Shown here: in pieces, positions 21,615-31,617 of the stretch
Position numbering within the stretch: the stretch's first letter is position 1
Layout of the letters: each line of letters opens with the position of its first letter
Source: Mongoliitalea daihaiensis
GTDB lineage: Bacteria; Bacteroidota; Bacteroidia; Cytophagales; Cyclobacteriaceae
Length of the DNA: 64,000 nucleotides
Assembly: GCF_021596945.1 (NCBI RefSeq)
Contig: NZ_CP063779.1
Coordinates: 2,516,001-2,580,000 of the forward strand
Direction of reading: 5' to 3'
Made by a program: the position numbers and the translations under genes
The notes under the pieces: model-generated
What the model was told of the DNA's origin: nothing
Database searches by the model: none
Seen by the model: only the letters and a program-made list of their open reading frames with translations

Positions 21615-23024
21615 TTATCCGATGATTAATTTTTGCCCTGGCTTAATGTTCGTGTTTTGTAAATTGTTTAATTGTTTGATTTGCTCCACACTTAGTCCAC
21701 TGGATTTTTTGGAAATAGTCCACAAGGAATCACCTGGTTGTACGGTGTAAACTTTTGGATTTCCGCTGGGTGAGTTATCGGCAAGCGTGGGAGAGGATGA
21801 CTGATTGGTATAAATATAAAGTGTTTGTCCCACACGGATAGTGTTGGAATTCAAGTTATTCCAGTTTTTTATATTTTGGACGCTAGTTCCATGATTGGAA
21901 GCGATTTTACCCAAAACATCACCTGATCGTACTTTATAGGCTATTCTTTCCTTACCTGCAGTAGCCGAATTGTTGGTGATAGTATTTGCACCAGTAGAAG
22001 AACTAGTCCGCAATGCAACAGCCCGTTCAGGTTGTAACTCGATCGCTTCCTTGAAGAGCGATTTGTTTTCAGCAATGTAGGTAGATTTTGTTTTTGGGAC
22101 TCTCACAGCCATATGTTGATTCGAACTTGGAATCAATTTGTTTTGAATGGATGGATTTAAGTATTCTAAATCACTCAAACAGATGTCGGCTAATTGAGCT
22201 AACTGCTCCAAATCGATTTCTTGATTAAATTTGATTCGATCGTAGGCAATCGGAAAGGTGGGGTTCTCTAAAATGATGTTGTGTTCGTCTGCATAACGGA
22301 AGATATACATCATTGCTTGAAATTGAGGGACATAACCTCGCGTCTCCTTAGGTAACCAATTGTAAATTTCCCAAAATGTCCGTTTACCACCAGATCTGCT
22401 GATTGCTTTCCGTACATTACCAGGACCACAATTATAAGCCGCTAGTGCTAATTCCCAGTCTCCAAACATGCGGTAGAGAGACTTTAGATATTTAGCAGCT
22501 GCTTCTGTTGACATATCAGGATCCATCCTGTCGTCTATGTCTCTGTTAACATGTAAATTATACATTCTGCCTGTAGCCGGCATAAATTGCCAAAGCCCCA
22601 TAGCACCTACTCTAGACTTTGCTTTCGGATTGAGACCAGACTCAATAATTGCTAAGTATTTGATGTCATCCGGCATATCGTGTTCTTCCAGTGTTTTCTC
22701 AAAAAGTGGGAAGTAGGTATACTTTCGTTGCATAACCATACGGGTATAATCCCTGTTGCGCACCACAAAGTAATTGATAAATGAAAAAATACGTTCATTG
22801 AGCTCAAAAGACATACTTGTCTCCATTTTCCGAACGCGTTTTTCTACCTGCTCGTAGGTAAAATCAGGAATATAATCATAATTATAAACTGCTTGAAGGA
22901 GTTGTTCTTGTATGGCAGTTTCATTTATCCCATAAAGTTCTTGTGCATGAAGCGAATCCTTACCAGAAATGACAACAATCATCCATGTCAAAACGAAGAA
23001 GAATAAGCTGGTTTTCATGCACAT
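21615..23024 (-). CDS. Membrane-bound lytic murein transglycosylase D-like protein with two LysM repeats
   Basis: This 469-residue exported protein has an N-terminal signal followed by an SLT (GH23) domain with catalytic Glu128 in LAIIESG. The family motifs [10 protein letters not shown] and [13 protein letters not shown] follow. Two LysM repeats near the C-terminus ([17 protein letters not shown] and [16 protein letters not shown]) bind peptidoglycan. It cleaves the glycan strand to give 1,6-anhydro ends. It follows gatA by a few bases; starts at 23024 and 23018 are both possible, the second giving a cleaner signal peptide. Confidence 0.92.
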   Translation of the reverse strand: MCMKTSLFFFVLTWMIVVISGKDSLHAQELYGINETAIQEQLLQAVYNYDYIPDFTYEQVEKRVRKMETSMSFELNERIFSFINYFVVRNRDYTRMVMQRKYTYFPLFEKTLEEHDMPDDIKYLAIIESGLNPKAKSRVGAMGLWQFMPATGRMYNLHVNRDIDDRMDPDMSTEAAAKYLKSLYRMFGDWELALAAYNCGPGNVRKAISRSGGKRTFWEIYNWLPKETRGYVPQFQAMMYIFRYADEHNIILENPTFPIAYDRIKFNQEIDLEQLAQLADICLSDLEYLNPSIQNKLIPSSNQHMAVRVPKTKSTYIAENKSLFKEAIELQPERAVALRTSSSTGANTITNNSATAGKERIAYKVRSGDVLGKIASNHGTSVQNIKNWNNLNSNTIRVGQTLYIYTNQSSSPTLADNSPSGNPKVYTVQPGDSLWTISKKSSGLSVEQIKQLNNLQNTNIKPGQKLIIG

Positions 23025-23029
23025 TGATT

Positions 23030-24466
23030 TTAAGGTTTATTGATATCCATCAAATAGTCTGCGAAAGCATACAATTCAGCCTCTTTGAAGGAGTTTGCAA
23101 TGATTTGAATTCCTACAGGAAGGCCTTTTTCATCTATGCCATTAGGAATTGATATAGCGGGTACGCCTGAAACGGACGCTTGAACGGTAAATAAGTCTTC
23201 CAGATACATGGCTACCGGATCATTGCTATGTTCTCCAAACTTAAACGCTGTGGAAGGCGTTGTTGGCATAATGATGTAGTCAAATTTATTCAATAAGTTT
23301 TCAGTAAACTCTTTGATTAGTCTACGTACTTTTTGAGCTTTGGTGAAATAGGCGTCGTAATAGCTGGCACTCAGCACGAATGTACCCAACATAATTCTTC
23401 GCTTCACCTCTTCTCCAAAACCTTCAGAACGAGTTTTTTTGTACATATTCTCCAAACTGTTTACACCGCTGGTTCTATACCCGTATTTTACGCCATCAAA
23501 ACGCGATAGGTTAGAGCTTGCTTCTGCAGTTGTAAGAATATAGTAAGTTGGTAATACGTATTTCAATAGAGGGAACTCCACTTCTTCCACTTCATGCCCT
23601 TCATTTTTAAGTTTTTCCAACAATGCAAGAGTGTTTTTTTTAATCTCCGACTGCAAAGCGGGCGATTCAATGGTTTCTCTTAGGTAGGCTATTTTTACTC
23701 GCTTATCAAAGTGAAGTAATTCACTGTAGGGAGGTACTGGTTTTTTGGAAGAGGTACTGTCGAAATTATCATGGCCTGCCATAATTTCCATTACCAAGGC
23801 ATTGTCACGGACGTTTCTAGAAAAAATGCCGATAGTGTCGAAAGAAGAGGCATAGGCTATTAAACCCCAACGGGAAACGCGAGAATACGTAGGTTTTATT
23901 CCAACTAATCCGGTGAAAGCTGCAGGCTGACGGACAGAACCTCCCGTATCTGTTCCGAGGGAAACGGTACAAAGATTAGCTTGAACGGCTACGGCAGAAC
24001 CACCCGAAGAACCACCAGGTACACGGGTTTCATCGGCTGCATTCAGGGTTTTACCATGGCAAGAATTCTCGTTGGAGCTACCCATGCCAAACTCATCGCA
24101 ATTCAGACGGCCAATGATGACAGCGTCTTCATCTATCAACCGTTGTACAGCAGTAGCAGTAAACTGAGATACAAAGCCTTTTAAGATGTTACTAGACGCA
24201 TTGACTTCGTGGTCTTTATAGACCAAGACGTCTTTGATGCCTATTACCATACCTGCCAATCGGCCTGCTTTTCCCTCAGAGATTTTTTGATCAACCAAAG
24301 CTGCTTGCTCCATGGCTGATTCCGTATAAACTTCAACGAAGGCGTTGAGATGCGCCTTCGTCTGAATATTTTGGAGATAATAATTTACAATCGTGGTCAC
24401 AGAGGTTTCCCCATTCTCCAGCGATTTTTGTATATCGTCAAAAGAAAGAAATTTTTCCAAAATCAA
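23030..24466 (-). CDS. gatA: Asp-tRNA(Asn)/Glu-tRNA(Gln) amidotransferase subunit A
   Basis: This is the amidase subunit of GatCAB, which releases ammonia from glutamine to amidate misacylated tRNAs. The 478 residues include the amidase-signature Ser-cisSer-Lys region: [10 protein letters not shown] (Lys), [10 protein letters not shown] and [13 protein letters not shown]. No ATG exists in frame after the tatA stop; the first usable starts are TTG at 24466 and TTG at 24460, so an unusual start codon is required (see findings). gatA is directly downstream of tatA and shares its promoter. Confidence 0.94.
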   Translation of the reverse strand: MILEKFLSFDDIQKSLENGETSVTTIVNYYLQNIQTKAHLNAFVEVYTESAMEQAALVDQKISEGKAGRLAGMVIGIKDVLVYKDHEVNASSNILKGFVSQFTATAVQRLIDEDAVIIGRLNCDEFGMGSSNENSCHGKTLNAADETRVPGGSSGGSAVAVQANLCTVSLGTDTGGSVRQPAAFTGLVGIKPTYSRVSRWGLIAYASSFDTIGIFSRNVRDNALVMEIMAGHDNFDSTSSKKPVPPYSELLHFDKRVKIAYLRETIESPALQSEIKKNTLALLEKLKNEGHEVEEVEFPLLKYVLPTYYILTTAEASSNLSRFDGVKYGYRTSGVNSLENMYKKTRSEGFGEEVKRRIMLGTFVLSASYYDAYFTKAQKVRRLIKEFTENLLNKFDYIIMPTTPSTAFKFGEHSNDPVAMYLEDLFTVQASVSGVPAISIPNGIDEKGLPVGIQIIANSFKEAELYAFADYLMDINKP

Positions 24467-24481
24467 AATAATTGCTAAGCG

Positions 24482-24685
24482 TTAGTCTTTTTTCTTTTTA
24501 TCGTTGAGTCCTTCCTCCAAATCATTTTGAATGTCTTTGGTGGCATCTTTGAACTCACGGATTCCTTTACCCAATCCTCTTGCCAATTCAGGGATTCTTT
24601 TTGCTCCGAACAAAAGAAGAATCACGAATAGGATGAGAATCATAGAACCTGGGCTCATTCCTCCGATAAATCCTAATGTAGTCAT
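24482..24685 (-). CDS. tatA: Twin-arginine translocase subunit TatA/TatE
   Basis: This 67-residue protein has one N-terminal membrane helix (MILILFVILLLFGAKRIP), the conserved FGxxxxP hinge and an amphipathic helix (LARGLGKGIREFKDA) ending in a charged tail. TatA forms the pore for folded proteins with twin-arginine signals. tatC is not in the window. A likely Tat substrate, the asparaginase at 58.3 kb, is. It is first in an operon with gatA and the transglycosylase. Confidence 0.93.
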   Translation of the reverse strand: MTTLGFIGGMSPGSMILILFVILLLFGAKRIPELARGLGKGIREFKDATKDIQNDLEEGLNDKKKKD

Positions 24686-24715
24686 AATAGATCTGTTTTA
24701 GATGAATATTCCTTG

Positions 24716-24746
24716 CAAAGATACAGAACTGCGTAGCTAACACAAA
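24716..24746 (-). promoter_or_regulatory. Bacteroidota-type promoter for tatA-gatA-mltD
   Basis: Reading the minus strand, TTTG (24746-24743), 19 bp and TATCTTTG (24723-24716) match the -33/-7 consensus TTTG-N19-TAnnTTTG. The -7 motif ends about 30 bp before the tatA start, a normal leader length. Confidence 0.7.
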
Positions 24747-24798
24747 AGAAAGCGACGCACAACTGTTCGTTTTTTTGTAAATATAAGGATATTTTATT

Positions 24799-26040
24799 TT
24801 AGCGTCCTGCCAGCCAACCAGACGGGTCCATAGGAGAAAGTCCTTTCCATGTTTCGAAATGCATTTCAGACACTCCGTCTTTGTTGGTATACACTTGCCC
24901 AATCACTTGCTTGGCCTTGACCTTATCACCTGTTTTTACAGAAATAACCTTGAGTTTACTGTATAAAGTGTAATATTCCCCATGTTTGATCAAAATGGTG
25001 CCTCCGTAGCCCGGAACTGTGGCAACTTTCACAACCTCTCCGTCAAAGACAGCGCGCACACCAGCATTAGGAGTGGTTTGGATGTCAATACCATCATTTG
25101 GTTCTACCACACCTTTCAAAGTTGGGTGGGGCTGATTCCCAAATCGCTTCGACACAAAACCTGATTCTACAGGCCAAGGTAATTTGCCTCGGTTACCTGC
25201 AAAAGAACTTGAAAGAGCTGCTGCTTCCGGAGTCAAAGGAATTGAGCTACCCGATGCTTTGGAAGCAGTGGAATTCGCTTTTTTTGCTTCGGCTTCCGCT
25301 CGTCTGATTTCCTCTTCAATGATGGATCGAATCAATCGATTCAGGTTTTCCTGCTGCTTACGAGCAGCTTCAATTTGTCTCCGAAGTTCTTGTTCTTGTT
25401 TATTCAAGGAATTAACAATGCCTTGCTGTTCTTGTTTGGCCTTGTCCAATTCCCGTTTTTGTTGCTGTTCTTTTTGGAGAACTTGCTGCTTTTCTTCTTT
25501 TTTCTTGGCCAAGTTTGTCCGCTCATTTACCAATTCTTCCGTAACTTTTTCAATTTGCGCTGCTTGCTTTTTACGGGCATCAGAATACTGTTTGAGGTAT
25601 TTCAAACGCATGTAGAACTGCTTGAATGTGGTAGAGCTAAATACAAAAGCGGTTATCGTCAAACCTTGATTCAACTTGGCACTGGTGTATATCATTTTGG
25701 AATATTCCTCCTTAAGACTGGAGAGCTCATTTTCCAAAGATTTGATTTTAAATTCGGTATTTGCTATCTCCCGATCAATTAAATTGACTTCTCTGCTTAA
25801 GGTGCTGATATAAGTGACCCTTGCCTGTAATTGCTTGGTGACGGCATTTAGCTGGCCCACAGACACTTTTTTGGTCTCAGTAGTTTTTTTAAGAATCTGA
25901 TCAAACTCCAGTAGCTTTTTTTGAATCTCTGCTTTTTCCTTTTCTAATTCTACACGAGATTTTCTGGTCTGAACGATGTTTTGTCCCTCAGCCATCCAGC
26001 CTATGCATAGCAAAAACAAGAAAATAAAAAGTTTCTTCAT
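24799..26040 (-). CDS. EnvC-like murein hydrolase activator (coiled coil plus degenerate LytM domain)
   Basis: This 413-residue protein has a signal peptide (MKKLFIFLFLLCIGWMAEG) and a long coiled coil at about residues 28-250, rich in Glu, Lys and Gln. A C-terminal LytM/peptidase M23 fold follows. The zinc-binding positions of active M23 enzymes are changed: NDGIDI for HxGxD, YSKL for YxHL and EMHFE for HLHFE. Loss of the ligands is the hallmark of EnvC/NlpD-type activators of cell-wall amidases rather than hydrolases. It shares one base with the upstream DUF4292 gene (TAATG), so they are coupled. Confidence 0.87.
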   Translation of the reverse strand: MKKLFIFLFLLCIGWMAEGQNIVQTRKSRVELEKEKAEIQKKLLEFDQILKKTTETKKVSVGQLNAVTKQLQARVTYISTLSREVNLIDREIANTEFKIKSLENELSSLKEEYSKMIYTSAKLNQGLTITAFVFSSTTFKQFYMRLKYLKQYSDARKKQAAQIEKVTEELVNERTNLAKKKEEKQQVLQKEQQQKRELDKAKQEQQGIVNSLNKQEQELRRQIEAARKQQENLNRLIRSIIEEEIRRAEAEAKKANSTASKASGSSIPLTPEAAALSSSFAGNRGKLPWPVESGFVSKRFGNQPHPTLKGVVEPNDGIDIQTTPNAGVRAVFDGEVVKVATVPGYGGTILIKHGEYYTLYSKLKVISVKTGDKVKAKQVIGQVYTNKDGVSEMHFETWKGLSPMDPSGWLAGR

Positions 26041-26786
26041 TAGTTAAACTGAAATGGGAAATTCAAAGAAGTTGACGTCCGTTCGATTCTGGAGATCTCC
26101 ATATGGACCACCGTGTTTTGAGCCTCAGCACCCTCTCCAAGGATTAATTTGAACAGCATGTTGTTGGGGAATGGCTGTCCATCCACATCCTCAAAGGTAA
26201 CATAACTAGCCATTAGTCCCCCTTTATCATTGATAGAGTTGCTCGTAAGTTCGGTAACTTTTCCATGACTCGTGCTTATTTTGGACTGGTATCTCACACC
26301 ATCCCGTACTTGTGTTAAGTCAAAGTTGCTCCCGATCCTAATGAGACGATCCCTGTAGCTAAACTCATGTGGCACATTTGCAAAGGCCAAGTTTTGAATC
26401 AAATCAAATGAAAGATTCAAATCGAAACGGTCTTTCATTTCAGCAAAACTCATATTTATATCCTCACCGTTCAGGCGATCTTTGATTCTGATATAGTCTT
26501 TGGTAACAATGCCCCTGAGGGCTTCCAATCCCAATCCAGGCGTGACTGAAAACCAGATCACGCTGTCTTTTTTTGCTCGAAAGTTGATTGTTCCTTTTGT
26601 TACTTTTCCATTGGATTCCTCCAATACAATTCTACCTCTCGAACTTAGGTACTCAAAATCAAAGTAAATCCCCTCAAACTCCTGCATGATTTCATCCGAA
26701 GTATACAGGTTTGGTTTTTTGGCACATGAGAAAAAGAAAAATACCAATCCGGATAGTAATAATCCTCGCAAACTCACCTTAGTCAT
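26040..26786 (-). CDS. DUF4292 family lipoprotein
   Basis: This 248-residue protein has a lipoprotein signal (SGLVFFFFSC, Cys21 as lipid site). The mature domain contains SSRGRIVLEE, KDSVIWFSVTPGLGLEALR and FPFQF at the end. It resembles DUF4292, a Bacteroidota relative of the LolB/LolA-like fold, so an outer-membrane lipid or lipoprotein role is possible but unproven. It overlaps the TPR gene by 8 bp and the EnvC-like gene by 1 bp. Confidence 0.82.
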   Translation of the reverse strand: MTKVSLRGLLLSGLVFFFFSCAKKPNLYTSDEIMQEFEGIYFDFEYLSSRGRIVLEESNGKVTKGTINFRAKKDSVIWFSVTPGLGLEALRGIVTKDYIRIKDRLNGEDINMSFAEMKDRFDLNLSFDLIQNLAFANVPHEFSYRDRLIRIGSNFDLTQVRDGVRYQSKISTSHGKVTELTSNSINDKGGLMASYVTFEDVDGQPFPNNMLFKLILGEGAEAQNTVVHMEISRIERTSTSLNFPFQFN

Positions 26787-28503
26787 AGTACTTTTGATCT
26801 CTGATCTTTTTATTTAAAAATTCGGAGATGTCATCTCCTCCTTCTGCTTTCTTCCAATAGGTCATCGCTTCATTTCGTTTGCCTAAATGATATAGAATAT
26901 CACCATAATGTTCAAACATTATACCGCTAGGATTTTCTTCACTCGCTAGAGCACGCTCCATAAAACTGCGGGCATCTTCGTATTCTTTCAATTGAAATAG
27001 AACCCATGCGTGTGTATCTAAATACGTGGCGTTTTTAGGAAATCTTTTCACCAGACCTTCAGACATTTTTTTCGCTTTTTCTAAATTCTGCTTAGAAAGG
27101 GATAGGAAATATGCATAGTTATTTAATACGTGCTCATCGTCTGGTTTTTCTGTCAGGACTTTATCATACATTTTAAATGCTTCTTCTTTTTTTCCTGCTT
27201 GGTGAAGGGCATCACCCAAAGAAGCCATTGCGAGTAAATCCAGTTGTTTATTTCTGCCACGGTTGATTTCTATTGCTTTTTCCAATGATTCAACGGCGGC
27301 TTCTCCTTTTTTCTGGGCCAACTTGGCAGTACCGTCAAAGAACCAGAATTCAGGTCTTTCAGGGAATTCATCAACTGCTATAATTGTGTAGGTTTCAATA
27401 GTCTCAAAATCCTGAGTAGATTCAAAGAGATTGGTGATGACTCCTTGCAAGACTTGTGCATTGGCAGGATTTATCTGCAAGGATGTCCGATACAATGCTA
27501 AGGCCTGTTCTTTATTTCCTGCGAAAAATGCACGGTCACCCACTACTGTATTGACATCGGCATCATTGGAATTTAATTCCAACATTGATTTTTCAAGGGT
27601 ATCTAATAAGCGTTCTCTTCGTTCAGTTTTCATTTCCTGCAAGATTTCTGCAAAGGCTTTCGCTTTGATAGCAGGGTCCAGATCTGGGTTGGAAAAGGCG
27701 GTTTTGATAAAATCCTCGGCTGTAGCAACGTCTCCTCGTTCGCGGTAAAGTGCATAAGCTGCCATTTGTAATTCAGCCTGATTGGGGTACGCTTTTAGAT
27801 TATCTTCAATTAAGTCAATGGCTTCTTGTGATCTCCCGTTGTTGAAGAGGATTTCTACCAGACTGATGACATTTTGAGCATTGCCAGGACTGGAGTTGAT
27901 GAGCTTTTTACCTTCTTCTACAGCCGCTTTCAGGTTATTCCTTCGCAAGTAAATCCGCTGCTTTTGAAAAATCAGCTGATCAATTACCCCATAGTAATCC
28001 TCAGCTCTATCCAGTGCACTTAAGGCATTGTCAAAGTCACCTGCGGAGAGATATAAGGATGCCAAATCCAAGATATAATTTTGATTTTCTGTAGTATTGG
28101 CCATCAAGTCTTCCAAAATTTCTGCTGCCTTCCCCGGTTGACCCTGTTTGGTAAAAACCTCAGCCATAACCAGTCTATAATATTTATTGCTTGGGTCGGC
28201 ATCTACTGCTTTCATTCCATAGGCTAATGCCTCATCTACTTGATTAGCTCGCAGTAGTATTTCTGCGACTTTAAAATTGGGAGCAGCCTCATGTGGTGTT
28301 AGCTCGAGGGTTTTTTTGAAATAAAAATAGGCTCTATCAAAGTCCTCCAGCATCATATAACGCTGTCCGTCAATGAAAAGGCGGTTTGCTTTTAATTGCT
28401 CCAATTCCTGCTTTTTTTCTTTCCTGGAAAGTTTTTGGGCAGAAAGCATAGAAGGTGCAGTCAAGCAAATGATTAAAAATATACTAATCTGAAGGATTTT
28501 CAC
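26779..28503 (-). CDS. Tetratricopeptide repeat protein, exported
   Basis: This 574-residue protein has a signal peptide (MKILQISIFLIICLTAPSMLSAQ) and then about a dozen TPR units over nearly the whole length. Examples are ANRLFIDGQRYMMLEDFDRA, ALAYGMKAVDADPSNKYYR and DTHAWVLFQLKEYEDARSFM. TPRs are protein-binding scaffolds. The gene is coupled to DUF4292 and the EnvC-like gene, so a shared envelope task is likely, though the partner is unknown. A 121 bp gap separates it from dut; a weak promoter candidate lies at 28578-28605. Confidence 0.88.
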   Translation of the reverse strand: MKILQISIFLIICLTAPSMLSAQKLSRKEKKQELEQLKANRLFIDGQRYMMLEDFDRAYFYFKKTLELTPHEAAPNFKVAEILLRANQVDEALAYGMKAVDADPSNKYYRLVMAEVFTKQGQPGKAAEILEDLMANTTENQNYILDLASLYLSAGDFDNALSALDRAEDYYGVIDQLIFQKQRIYLRRNNLKAAVEEGKKLINSSPGNAQNVISLVEILFNNGRSQEAIDLIEDNLKAYPNQAELQMAAYALYRERGDVATAEDFIKTAFSNPDLDPAIKAKAFAEILQEMKTERRERLLDTLEKSMLELNSNDADVNTVVGDRAFFAGNKEQALALYRTSLQINPANAQVLQGVITNLFESTQDFETIETYTIIAVDEFPERPEFWFFDGTAKLAQKKGEAAVESLEKAIEINRGRNKQLDLLAMASLGDALHQAGKKEEAFKMYDKVLTEKPDDEHVLNNYAYFLSLSKQNLEKAKKMSEGLVKRFPKNATYLDTHAWVLFQLKEYEDARSFMERALASEENPSGIMFEHYGDILYHLGKRNEAMTYWKKAEGGDDISEFLNKKIRDQKYYD

Positions 28504-28577
28504 TCGTAGGGAATATTTGGTTATGAGATTAAGGGTATGATTCTGCGCTCCAGGACATACCTTTCCGAATTCTAACG

Positions 28578-28605
28578 CAAACTTAATGCCTTTTTGTTTA
28601 GCAAA
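28578..28605 (-). promoter_or_regulatory. Possible promoter for the TPR-DUF4292-EnvC operon
   Basis: The minus strand reads TAAGTTTG (28585-28578), a -7 match, with TTTG at 28605-28602 only 16 bp upstream. The spacing is shorter than the 19 bp of the better promoters here, so the call is weak. Confidence 0.35.
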
Positions 28606-28624
28606 ATATTAAAACTTGTTAGGG

Positions 28625-29059
28625 TTAGGATTTTCCTGTACTCCCATAGCCTCCTGCGCCGCGTTCAGTGTCTGATAAGAATTCCGTGGTTTCCCAAGTG
28701 ATTTGTTCATGTCTAGCGATGACCATCTGGGCAATTCGCTCACCATCGTTGATCTCAAAGGGTTGATTGGAAATGTTCACCAAAAGAACCTTGATTTCTC
28801 CCCGATAATCGGCGTCCACGGTACCGGGGCTGTTTAGAACCGTCAATCCATACTTAAATGCCAAACCGCTGCGGGGACGGATCTGTGCTTCGAATCCAAC
28901 GGGCAACTCTATGAATAAGCCTGTACCTATCAATTTTCTCTCCAATGGCTGCAATAGGACTGCTTCATCCAAATTGGCTCGTAGATCCATGCCAGCAGAT
29001 GCAGCTGTTTGATAGGCAGGTAAGGAATGCTTGGAGCGATTAATAACTTTTACGTTCAT
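28625..29059 (-). CDS. dut: dUTP diphosphatase
   Basis: The trimeric dUTPase hydrolyses dUTP to dUMP, keeping uracil out of DNA and feeding dTMP synthesis. The 144 residues contain all five family motifs: [30 protein letters not shown] (with the catalytic Asp), RIAQMVIA and the C-terminal [10 protein letters not shown]. It overlaps the flippase stop by 4 bp. Confidence 0.96.
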   Translation of the reverse strand: MNVKVINRSKHSLPAYQTAASAGMDLRANLDEAVLLQPLERKLIGTGLFIELPVGFEAQIRPRSGLAFKYGLTVLNSPGTVDADYRGEIKVLLVNISNQPFEINDGERIAQMVIARHEQITWETTEFLSDTERGAGGYGSTGKS

Positions 29060-30579
29060 GATTTTTTTTGATTTACCTGTTGAATGATTTGTTGAAGCTC
29101 TTTTTTTTCAATGATCAGAACGATCCCTACAAATAAAACTATGAAACTGTTTTGTAGTATAAATTCCACTAAAGGATTTTCTAACGAAACATAGTATCCA
29201 GCATAGCTAAACACAAATGCTAAGAATAGATAGAAAACGCCTTTTCCCGTTTGATAGGGGATAGGGAAATGCTTTTGTCCCCACCAATAGCATAGGATAC
29301 TCATGACTAAGTAACAGCCAAGTGTACTCAAGGCGCCGCCCATAAATCCTAAACTTGGAATAGTCACAAGTAGAATTACCATGGTGACAATTGCGCCGAT
29401 AAAGGTGATGTAAAAACTATACTTGGTTTTATCTGTGAGTTTGAACCAAATGCTGAGATTAAAATAAATGCCAAGTAGCAAATAGCCCATTAACAACACA
29501 GGGACGATGTAGGTAGCCCTGCTGTAACCTTCATTTCTTAATAATAAATTACCTAACCAACCCAAATTCACAGATACAGCAATCATCAGCGTACTGCAAA
29601 AGAGAATGAATACATGCATGACTCTTGCAAAGAGGGCTGGGCTATTTTTATCCGTAGATTGATTGAAAAAGAAGGGCTCTGCAGCATATTTGAATGCCTG
29701 AATTATCAGGTTCATTAAGATGGCTAACTTAAAATTTGCACCGAAAATACCTCCAGCTTCTCTACCTGTTAGGCCTGGGTAAAAATCATTTGGAATAAGA
29801 TGTTCAAATAAATTTCTTGACATAGCTTCATTGACTACTCCTGCCAACCCCATAAATAGTAAGGGAAATGCATAGTGCCACATAGGGGAGAGATATTTTC
29901 TGTTAAGTTGGAAACTAAAGCCCCCCATATATTTGAATAGTACAGGGACCATCAGAGCGTTGGCTATCAAATTGGACAGAAGGATGTATTCTACCTCCCA
30001 ATCAGGCTGGTAGAATTTACTGATGATTTCTTGCAATCCGGGAAGCCAATCCCCTAAGTGTATTTTTTTAAAAACGACAATGAACAGGATATTTAGTCCT
30101 ACATTGATTAGAATATTGGAAAATTTGGTTAGAGCAAATTGTAACGATTTATTCTCTTTTCGAAGTCTCGCATATGGGATAGCCAAGATTGCATCAATAG
30201 CCAAAATCCAAGCGATCCAACGGAAAAGATACTCCTGTCCTGGATAATTTAAGACTTCGGCAAACCAAGGTGCGGAAAAATAAATTAGTGCACCTAAAGA
30301 CAATGAACTCGTAATAAGCAGCGATTGTATTTGGTGGTAAACTTTGGTTGGGTCTAAACCCTTTCCCGTGGCAAATCGAAAATAGGTAGTCTCCATGCCA
30401 TAGGTAAAAACTACATTAAAGAGTGCAATGTTAGCATATAAGGCCGTATATGCCCCCATACCCTCCTTAGACAAATAGGCCGTATATAAAGGAATGAGTA
30501 AAAAGTTTACTGTGCGTCCTAAAATGCTGCTGATACCATAAATAGCCGTCTGACCAGCAAGTTTTCTTAATTGACCCAT
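29056..30579 (-). CDS. Polysaccharide/lipid-linked oligosaccharide flippase (MOP/Wzx-like)
   Basis: This 507-residue protein has 12-14 hydrophobic helices and the N-terminal pattern of MOP-superfamily polysaccharide exporters ([25 protein letters not shown]). These proteins flip undecaprenyl-linked sugars across the inner membrane. No glycosyltransferase lies next to it, so the substrate cannot be named. It lies 26 bp after the enoyl-CoA hydratase gene and is coupled to dut. Confidence 0.88.
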   Translation of the reverse strand: MGQLRKLAGQTAIYGISSILGRTVNFLLIPLYTAYLSKEGMGAYTALYANIALFNVVFTYGMETTYFRFATGKGLDPTKVYHQIQSLLITSSLSLGALIYFSAPWFAEVLNYPGQEYLFRWIAWILAIDAILAIPYARLRKENKSLQFALTKFSNILINVGLNILFIVVFKKIHLGDWLPGLQEIISKFYQPDWEVEYILLSNLIANALMVPVLFKYMGGFSFQLNRKYLSPMWHYAFPLLFMGLAGVVNEAMSRNLFEHLIPNDFYPGLTGREAGGIFGANFKLAILMNLIIQAFKYAAEPFFFNQSTDKNSPALFARVMHVFILFCSTLMIAVSVNLGWLGNLLLRNEGYSRATYIVPVLLMGYLLLGIYFNLSIWFKLTDKTKYSFYITFIGAIVTMVILLVTIPSLGFMGGALSTLGCYLVMSILCYWWGQKHFPIPYQTGKGVFYLFLAFVFSYAGYYVSLENPLVEFILQNSFIVLFVGIVLIIEKKELQQIIQQVNQKKS

Positions 30580-30605
30580 AGGAGATAAAAATAAAAAAGG
30601 GGATG

Positions 30606-31391
30606 TTATTCCCCTTTAAAGACTGGTTTTCTCTTTTCGAGGAAGGCACTAGTACCTTCTTTGTAATCACCCGATTTGACGCAGCGGGCAAAACTATTGG
30701 CCTCTATCTGGTAACCATCCTCATTTGAGGTGTAAACGGCATTTACACAGTCTACAATCATTCCGATCGCTAAAGGAGCCTTGCTCATGATTTTCCTTAG
30801 AATTTCCTCTGACTTCTTTAATGCATCTTCTTTTGTTTCGCAAATATGATTAACCAATCCAAGTGATTTTGCCTCGGTTGCATCAATCATGTCTCCCGTC
30901 ATCATCAACTCATTGGCTTTTCCTCTGCCTACTAAAAATGTCAGGCGCTGCGTTCCACCATATCCTGGGATAATTCCCAAGTTTACTTCAGGCTGTCCAA
31001 ATCTAGCATGAGCAGTAGCTACTCGCATGTGACAGGCCATGGCTAACTCACAACCGCCCCCTAATGCAAAGCCATTGACCACAGCGATAACAGGTTTTGG
31101 ACAAGTTTCAATCAAACTGAATATTTCTTGGCCATTTTCAGCGAACTTTCTGGCATTCAGCTCACTTAATTCAGCGATTTCACTGATATCTGCACCAGCA
31201 ATAAATGCTTTTTCTCCCGAACCAGTAATAATTACCGCTTTTATGTTTTTGTTATCCACAACCTCTTCGAAGATTATTCGTAACTCCTCAAGGGTTGCAA
31301 AGTTGAGAGCATTCAGTTTGGATTCTCGGTTGACGCTTAGGTATAGAATCCCGTCACGTTCTTCCGATAAGATGTTTTTGCTTTCAGCCAT
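30606..31391 (-). CDS. Enoyl-CoA hydratase/isomerase family protein
   Basis: This 261-residue crotonase-fold protein carries the oxyanion-hole segments GSGEKAFIAGADISEI and NGFALGGGCELAMACHM. Both catalytic Glu positions of hydratases are visible, in GGGCELA and in FGQPEVNLGIIPGYGGTQRL, so a hydratase acting on trans-2-enoyl-CoA is the best reading. It is the first gene after a strong promoter and is followed by the flippase and dut, an association with no obvious metabolic link. Confidence 0.92.
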   Translation of the reverse strand: MAESKNILSEERDGILYLSVNRESKLNALNFATLEELRIIFEEVVDNKNIKAVIITGSGEKAFIAGADISEIAELSELNARKFAENGQEIFSLIETCPKPVIAVVNGFALGGGCELAMACHMRVATAHARFGQPEVNLGIIPGYGGTQRLTFLVGRGKANELMMTGDMIDATEAKSLGLVNHICETKEDALKKSEEILRKIMSKAPLAIGMIVDCVNAVYTSNEDGYQIEANSFARCVKSGDYKEGTSAFLEKRKPVFKGE

Positions 31392-31413
31392 AATTAAGGT
31401 GAATGTTAGACGT

Positions 31414-31444
31414 CAAATATACGAGTGAGGAGAGCATTCCCAAA
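31414..31444 (-). promoter_or_regulatory. Bacteroidota-type promoter for the enoyl-CoA hydratase operon
   Basis: The minus strand reads TTTG (31444-31441), exactly 19 bp, then TATATTTG (31421-31414). This is a full match to the -33/-7 consensus, about 22 bp before the ATG at 31391. Confidence 0.72.
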
Positions 31445-31617
31445 GCATTTCTTAGAAAAATACAATGGATAAGTAATGAAAGGCCTAAATTTAAAAGAAA
31501 AGTAATGCATTGATTTATTTCGTATAACTGCTAATTTATGATAGGTTTATCCTGCCTTTCCGCTTTAATTTTGTATTTTTGCAGCGCCAAAGTAAAATCA
31601 CAAAAACCCAATTATAT

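Noticed and set aside
31566-31581. Promoter for icd at TAATTTTG or TATTTTTG
   Set aside because: Both match the -7 box, but neither has a TTTG at about 19 bp upstream, so I did not list a promoter feature.
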